Source: Anammoximicrobium sp032229885
GTDB lineage: Bacteria > Planctomycetota > Planctomycetia > Pirellulales > Pirellulaceae
DNA: 10,370 nt
Reading direction: 5' to 3'
NCBI GenBank assembly: GCA_032229885.1
Contig: JAVYAJ010000452.1
Span: 1-10,370 of the forward strand
Part shown: piece by piece, positions 6,613-10,370 of the stretch
Layout: every line of letters begins with the position of its first letter
Position numbering within the stretch: the first letter of the stretch is position 1
Position numbers and translations under genes: made by a program
Notes under the pieces: model-generated
Database searches by the model: none
Told to the model about the DNA's origin: nothing
Seen by the model: only the letters and a program-made list of their open reading frames with translations

Positions 6613-7977
6613 TCGAGTCGGGCCTCCCGGGCTGTTCTGGGCTGCTTGTTGCGGTAGTGGTTCGATGATGCGGGCTTCCCCATCAAGCAGCATCCGCCCG
6701 CTGCAAGCCAACAGGCAGGTCGCGATACCGTGCTGATCATTGATTGGCGACTCGCGTCGCAGATAGTCCTCGAGTGATCGCTGCGGCCCAGTCCCCACGC
6801 ACGTCAGGTAGACCTTGCCATCCGCGCTGATGGAGTTCGCCAGCAGGGCTTCGTAGGCGCGCACGGCCGCTTGCCGGTACGGTTGCTCGGGCAGATCGCC
6901 TTGGCGAATTGCGCGGGCGAAATAGTGCACGCACAAGGCAGTCGCGCTTGTTTCCGGAAAACTGTCGGGACGATCGACCACTTGGCGCCACATGCCGTCG
7001 GCCTGCTGGAATGCCAGCAGCGCTTCCGCCAACTCCCGCAGCCAATCTTGCATCTGCCGATGCCAATCCGAATCCGCTGGTAGGCAAGCGAGCGTCTCAA
7101 CGAAGCCGCGGAGCAGCCAACCCTAGCCGCGGCCCCAGGCAATGGCGGTGACATATCGGGGGTTGTCAAACCAACCTCGCCCATGAGCCCACAGCCCGGT
7201 CTTTGGGTCCCGCAACGCCGTCCGAAACAAACCATATTGCGCGACGGCTTCGTCGAAATAGCTGCTGTCGCCGCTCAGCCAACCGGCCCGCGCCATCCGT
7301 GCGGAATAGTCCTGCAATTGGTCGATGAGGATTCGGCCCATGTGAGGATCCCCGTAATGTGACACCGCGCCGTCAAACGCCCGCGGCACTCCGTGACGAT
7401 ACTTGTTCATCTCCGCCACGAACGGACCAAAGTAGCGCGGGTCCCTGGTCCGTTCCAGCAGTGCGAAGGTAATGCAATTGAACGGCTGTGATTGGTAGGC
7501 CGGAAACCGTTCCCACGACAGGCCCCGCTCATCCAGTATCTTTTGGACAAATGCCCAGTATTTTCGCTCGCCGGTGACGTCGTCCAACAGCAGCAGGGCC
7601 TCCAAGGTCAGGTCGTTCGTGTAATCGGCCGGAATCCGATCACGGCGAACAAACTCGGCGGCGAGGCATTCCGCCACCGCGCGCGGCGTTAAGTGGGCGG
7701 CGGCCGCCGACTGCGCGGCGGCCAGCCGCAGTCGCCCCTCACGCTCTGCCGCCATACTGGCGGTGGCCGCCATGCTCAACACGGAAAATGCCACCGGAAC
7801 CAGCCGCCTGCCGGTCCGTCGCTGCAATCCGCGCGTCACGGCGACGCCCGGCCCTTTGCCCTCGCAACGCACTGAGGCACAGAGGGCGGCGAGGAGCCTG
7901 GAAAGCGCGCACTGAGCGGAGCGGATGGGAGGGCGTTTCATGTCTCTTGGACGTGTCAAGTTTGTTGAACGCTTCAT
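6610..7977 (-). pseudogene. GH105/GH88-like unsaturated uronyl (rhamnogalacturonyl) hydrolase, interrupted by an in-frame amber codon
   Basis: Enzymes of this family remove the terminal unsaturated uronic acid that lyases leave on pectin or other acidic oligosaccharides. The frame is open for 284 codons, then TAG (7123-7125), then 170 codons in the same frame to TAA. The flanking residues, TAIAWGRG before and GWLLRGFVETL after, belong to the conserved GRGNGW motif, with TAG in the Asn position. Other family marks are DPHMGRILIDQLQD (general-acid Asp near residue 219), LSGDSSYFDEAVAQY, DPKTGLWAHG, and after the stop DGMWRQVVDRPDSFPETSATAL. A signal-like segment RRLVPVAFSVLSMAATASMA lies about residues 57-76. 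The ATG at 7975-7977 is preferred because AGGAG lies 7 bases upstream; an ATG 18 bases earlier (7993-7995) has a poorer site, and GTG at 7837-7839 is possible. No frameshift accompanies the stop, so it is a recent lesion, a sequence error, or read-through. Confidence 0.8.
7837..7872 (-). repeat. 36-base segment matching the LamG gene (copy in GH105-like leader)
   Basis: This segment encodes VRCEGKGPGVAV, upstream of the signal-like segment of the GH105-like protein. It matches 3469-3504 at 32 of 36 bases in the same frame. A LamG strand has no obvious role ahead of a signal peptide, so the N-terminal extension looks chimeric, or the true start lies at or after this point. Confidence 0.65.
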
Positions 7978-8007
7978 GCTGGTGCTCCTCTTCATGTTGG
8001 TGCTGCT
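7972..8007 (-). repeat. 18-base tandem duplication containing ribosome-binding site and start codon
   Basis: Two adjacent 18-base units (7972-7989 and 7990-8007) match at 16 of 18 positions. Each carries an ATGAAG start preceded by a purine-rich site. The inner unit has AGGAG at 7985-7989, 7 bases before the ATG at 7975-7977. The outer unit has the weaker AGCAG. The inner start therefore looks preferred for the GH105-like gene; starting at the outer one would add the residues MKRSTS. Confidence 0.65.
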
Positions 8008-8028
8008 CTGTTGGCGGTGCGGCGGGCT

Positions 8029-9585
8029 TCAGGGCTGGAAATGGCGGGCGTGGAACTGAAACGCCTTCAGCCCCTGGGCCTCCAAGACCAGCGGCGGGCG
8101 GTGCGCCACGCCCTCGATCTCCTCGTATTCCAGACCGATCTTGAGCCGCTCAAGCATGGCTTTCATCTGCCGGTTTGACTCCAAGTGCGGATCCTTGGTC
8201 CCCACGACGATGCACAGCGGGACCTTGCCGCCCGCGCCCGCGGCGAGCCTCAGGGGCGATTGCGCATCGAAGCGCTCCGTATCGCCGCCGAACATCTTCT
8301 CGAACACCGCCGGGTGGCGCTCTTTCTCCACGGCGCCGGAGTAGAAGCCGCCGCTCATCGACACCGCCGACCCGAAGAGGTCCGGACGCTTAAAGGCGAA
8401 CTTGAGCGCGCCCGCGCCACCCATCGAGAAGCCCATCACCGCCCGGCCCTCGCGCGCGGCAATCGTGCGTAACGCGCCGTCCACATGCGGGATCAACTCT
8501 TTGAGGAACACGGTCTCCCCCATGACCTCGCCGTCGGGCGAGTCGGCGTAGAAGCTGGTCCGCCCGCACATGGCATAAACCAGGATCATCGGCGGCACCT
8601 GGCCCGCGCGGATCGCCCGGTCAAGGATGCCGAAGAGCTGCGGGTGCGTGCTCTCGCAATCCGTCATGCCGTGCAGGTAATAGACCACGGGGAAACGTCG
8701 GGCCGACCCGGCGTATCCCGGCGGCAGATAGATGGTGAAGCCGACGGCATGTTGCATCGAGGCGCTTTGAAATATGTAGTGTTCGACACCCGGGATCGGC
8801 TCCTGCGGCGGATTCACCCACGACTCCGCGGAGGCCGATGCGTCCAGGAGACGGACCCGAAGATTTCTGAAGCAGACCACGCTTTTTTCGTCGTGCGCCT
8901 GCAGGGCGAAGGTGCCCGACGACAGCCGGCGGTCCGACCAAGTCGGGTTCTTCGGCGATTGGAAATCCGCAGGCTGCGTCCAGTCCACCACGGTCCGCCC
9001 GTTCAGCGCGACGGTCACCCGCTTGCCGCGCACGAGGACATGAACCTGGAACCACTCGTTGTCCGGCACCAGCACATCGGCGACGTCCGCCACGGCGTAG
9101 AGGCTTCCCGTCTTGCGCTTCTCCGTCTTGAGGTTGTTGATCTGCACCTCCATGCCCGTTTGGGGCCAGTTGTCCGGCACGAACTGCGTGTGGAAATAGA
9201 TGCCACCGTTGGAACCAGGCTCCGCTTTGACTTCGGCGCGAAGTTCGAAGTCGGTGAACTCGGCGCGGCCGTCCGGGCCGACGTAGTAGAGATGGCATTT
9301 GGGATGCCGGGCCTGCCCCTTGATTGCCGCACCCCGTGCATGGGCCACGATCATCCCGTCGCGGACCGTGAATGAGCTGGGGTCTTCGCTGGCTTTCCAG
9401 CCCGTCAGGTCCTGGCCGTTGAAGAGCAGCTTCCAGCCGGCTGCTTTCTCGGCGTCGGTCAAGGTGTTGGGCGGTGGCGGTTCCGCGGCAGCGCCAACCG
9501 GCACGCTCCTGGCGAGCAACACGGCGGCCAGCGCGAGGACTGATGCACCGGCTCTCAGGGCTGGTAGGCTCTCGATTTGTTTCAT
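8029..9585 (-). CDS. Secreted DUF1080 (3-keto-disaccharide hydrolase-like) domain fused to a CE1-type esterase
   Basis: This is an intact 518-residue two-domain exported enzyme. Residues 1-33 form a signal peptide (RAGASVLALAAVLLARSVPVGA). Residues about 42-250 are a DUF1080/3-keto-disaccharide hydrolase-type beta sandwich, marked by GWKLLFNGQDLTGWK, DFELRAEVKAEPGSNGGIYF, GMEVQINN, TGSLYAV and FALQAHDEKSVVCFRNLRV. Residues about 263-518 are a putative-esterase alpha/beta hydrolase of the feruloyl/acetyl-esterase type. It has YYLHGMTD, the nucleophile motif GFSMGGAGA (Ser387), Asp465 in VVGTKDPH and His495 in GVAHRPP, so the triad is complete. The start at 9583-9585 has AAGGA (9592-9596) 6 bases upstream; the frame is open to GTG 9669 but lacks signal-peptide character there. 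The stop is TGA. The esterase would remove acyl groups from the polysaccharide. Whether the DUF1080 domain is catalytic or only binding cannot be told here. The gene ends 51 bases before the preferred start of the GH105-like gene. Confidence 0.9.
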   Translation of the reverse strand: MKQIESLPALRAGASVLALAAVLLARSVPVGAAAEPPPPNTLTDAEKAAGWKLLFNGQDLTGWKASEDPSSFTVRDGMIVAHARGAAIKGQARHPKCHLYYVGPDGRAEFTDFELRAEVKAEPGSNGGIYFHTQFVPDNWPQTGMEVQINNLKTEKRKTGSLYAVADVADVLVPDNEWFQVHVLVRGKRVTVALNGRTVVDWTQPADFQSPKNPTWSDRRLSSGTFALQAHDEKSVVCFRNLRVRLLDASASAESWVNPPQEPIPGVEHYIFQSASMQHAVGFTIYLPPGYAGSARRFPVVYYLHGMTDCESTHPQLFGILDRAIRAGQVPPMILVYAMCGRTSFYADSPDGEVMGETVFLKELIPHVDGALRTIAAREGRAVMGFSMGGAGALKFAFKRPDLFGSAVSMSGGFYSGAVEKERHPAVFEKMFGGDTERFDAQSPLRLAAGAGGKVPLCIVVGTKDPHLESNRQMKAMLERLKIGLEYEEIEGVAHRPPLVLEAQGLKAFQFHARHFQP

Positions 9586-9656
9586 GGCTGGTCCTTTCAT
9601 CGTGAGGAATACGAACGTAGCAGTCGTTCTTGGTCTTTCATTCAGATCTGCCTTCA

Positions 9657-9932
9657 TCACATGGGCCACGTGCTAAAGCTGAACGCGGCTTGCCATGAGT
9701 CGCCGCCGTCTTCGCTCAAGCCCACGCCGAGCCTGTCACCCCAGGCCCGCACCCGCTTCGGATCGTGCGGGCTGACGTCCAGCGAGGAGGGCCATCCGCC
9801 GCAACTCGGCTCGTACAACTGCTCCCACCGCAACCGCACCAGGCTTGCTGCCAGGACCGCGCCCGTCGTGCAAAAAACGGCGAGGAAGATGACGCCCCGT
9901 TTCCACCAACCCCGATGACGTTTTGTCGGCAT
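9657..9932 (-). pseudogene. BNR/Asp-box (sialidase-like) membrane-anchored protein, N-terminal remnant
   Basis: This 91-residue frame starts with a basic stretch (MPTKRHRGWWKR) and one membrane or signal segment (residues 13-31). LYEPSCGGWPSSLDVSPHDP and GDRLGVGLSEDGGDSW follow. Residues 73-80 (S-E-D-G-G-D-S-W) form an Asp-box, the beta-propeller blade motif of BNR/sialidase-like proteins, which normally carry many such blades over several hundred residues. The frame stops after the first blade (STWPM, then TGA), so the rest of the propeller is missing. Its end lies 71 bases before the start of the DUF1080-esterase gene. Its ATG sits three bases past the stop of the preceding remnant, suggesting that the two parent genes were translationally coupled. 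A genuine small protein is possible but less likely. Confidence 0.6.
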
Positions 9933-9935
9933 TAT

Positions 9936-10112
9936 TCATTCTCTCTTGCTTCCGCGTTCGGGTGCGATGAGATAGAGGACCGCGTCGCCATCGAAGGGGG
10001 CCTTCAAATCGCGTTTTGAGCTGCCCTCCAGCAAGCCGCCTTTCCTCGCCGTATCCGTGCGGCGGTTGAACCACTCCTCCGCGAGACTCGTCTTTGCGCC
10101 TGAGCGTATCCA
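9936..10112 (-). pseudogene. C-terminal remnant resembling DUF4038/collagen-binding-type glycoside hydrolase
   Basis: An open frame of 58 codons without a convincing start ends at TGA 9936-9938. Its residues EEWFNRRTDTARKGG, then GSSKRDLKAPFDGD, then AVLYLIAPER read like the C-terminal beta-sandwich called putative collagen-binding domain. In DUF4038/GH140-like enzymes that domain ends in a similar APFDGD.VLYL motif. The frame is closed upstream by TGA (10113-10115), and no barrel sequence precedes it, so only the tail of the gene survives. The assignment rests on remembered family motifs. The coding character itself, from codon pattern and conserved-looking strands, is fairly clear. Confidence 0.5.
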
Positions 10113-10288
10113 TCAACGACATCGTACGTCTCCCTGGAATGGGCTGAAAACACCCGACTCCGTCCTTCCACTCTACCGCTGAGCTGTTGCTGTGACTGGT
10201 CTTAGATGGAACATTTCTCCTCCCCCACATTGCTAGTGCCGCAACTCGGAATTGTCAGGTCACCATAGCAAGGTTTTCACCAGTTTGC
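10113..10288. other. Gene-free stretch at right side
   Basis: No supported gene is seen here. On the minus strand GGGGGAGGAG followed by ATG at 10208-10210 makes a good start signal, but the frame closes after 13 codons. A second possible start (ATG 10121-10123 with GGGAG) opens a frame that overlaps the DUF4038-like remnant in another frame and has no family character. Both could be orphaned gene starts left by deletions. Confidence 0.4.
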
Positions 10289-10369
10289 CTAGAGCTTACC
10301 CAGCTTGCCTTCCAATTTGTGGGCCGTTTTGTCGTGCTGTTCCCCATCGGGCGGCCGGTATAGGTCCAA
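10289..10369 (-). CDS. C-terminal end of an unidentified protein entering from the right edge
   Basis: The minus-strand frame from the window edge reads LDLYRPPDGEQHDKTAHKLE and six more residues, then TAG (10289-10291). The hydrophilic, lysine-rich tail looks like a natural C-terminus, but 26 residues are too few to name a family. It lies upstream of the other minus-strand genes and could be the previous gene of the cluster. Confidence 0.35.
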   Translation of the reverse strand: MDLYRPPDGEQHDKTAHKLEGKLGKL

Positions 10370-10370
10370 C

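Noticed and set aside
3751..6657. Long plus-strand open frame of 968 codons across the GH5-like gene
   Set aside because: Its translation has no domain or motif sense and is antisense to a gene with clear GH motifs, a signal-like leader and a ribosome-binding site. It is open because of high GC and codon bias.
9586..9669. N-terminal extension of the esterase gene to GTG 9669
   Set aside because: The extra 28 residues are polar and precede a complete signal peptide. The ATG at 9583-9585 has a well-spaced AAGGA.
10165..10200. tRNA-like D-arm on the minus strand (AGCTCAGCGGTAGAGT)
   Set aside because: The D-stem pairs, but the following bases make no anticodon stem, there is no T-arm with a GGTTCGA-type loop, and no acceptor stem closes. 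It is a chance or fossil match at best.
9736..10230. Minus-strand open frame of 164 codons across both gene remnants
   Set aside because: It runs in a different frame from the DUF4038-like and BNR-like motifs and has a low-complexity, arginine-rich translation typical of a shadow frame.
1..10370. CRISPR array, rRNA, riboswitch, toxin-antitoxin or phage-defence genes
   Set aside because: I looked for regular direct repeats with spacers, conserved rRNA words, and small paired reading frames. None was seen.

Overview
The window looks like part of a carbohydrate-degradation locus from an environmental bacterium of the Planctomycetota/Verrucomicrobiota (PVC) group. The evidence is high GC content, long secreted multidomain proteins with LamG, DUF1080 (3-keto-disaccharide hydrolase) and putative-esterase domains, a GH105/GH88-type unsaturated uronyl hydrolase, BNR and DUF4038-type remnants, and an ISAs1-family insertion sequence. 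The phylum is inferred from gene content, because there is no rRNA or other marker gene.

Every supported gene is on the minus strand, so transcription runs from high to low coordinates. At the right edge (10289-10369) is the possible C-terminal tail of an unidentified protein, followed by about 180 bases with no recognisable gene. Next come two gene remnants: an N-terminally truncated C-terminal domain resembling the end of DUF4038/collagen-binding-type glycoside hydrolases (9936-10112), then a C-terminally truncated membrane-anchored BNR/Asp-box protein (9657-9932). A complete secreted DUF1080-plus-esterase fusion follows (8029-9585). After it lies a GH105-like hydrolase with one in-frame amber codon inside its conserved GRGNGW motif (6610-7977). 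Two large exported proteins follow: a GH5-like glycosidase with an inserted carbohydrate-binding-like module (3850-6534), and a LamG protein with a large C-terminal barrel-like region of no recognised family (625-3792). The left end holds the 5' end of an ISAs1-family element, cut off at about position 94.

The complete proteins all appear to be exported and hydrolytic. The esterase could remove acyl groups, the GH5-like and LamG proteins could cut the backbone or side chains, and the GH105-like enzyme would remove unsaturated uronic acids left by a lyase. This suggests a pectin-like or other acidic, acylated plant or algal polysaccharide. No SusC/SusD pair, transporter or regulator is present in the window.

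The strongest structural signal is mosaicism at gene starts. The LamG protein and the GH5-like protein have unrelated bodies but share a leader of about 45 residues (31/45 identical by eye). They also share a 17-base split motif in the 5' untranslated region and a short palindrome. A 36-base piece of the LamG coding sequence recurs (32/36, same reading frame) in the leader of the GH105-like gene, whose ribosome-binding site and start codon are tandemly duplicated. With the amber codon, the two remnants and the broken IS, the locus looks both recombinationally active and partly decayed.
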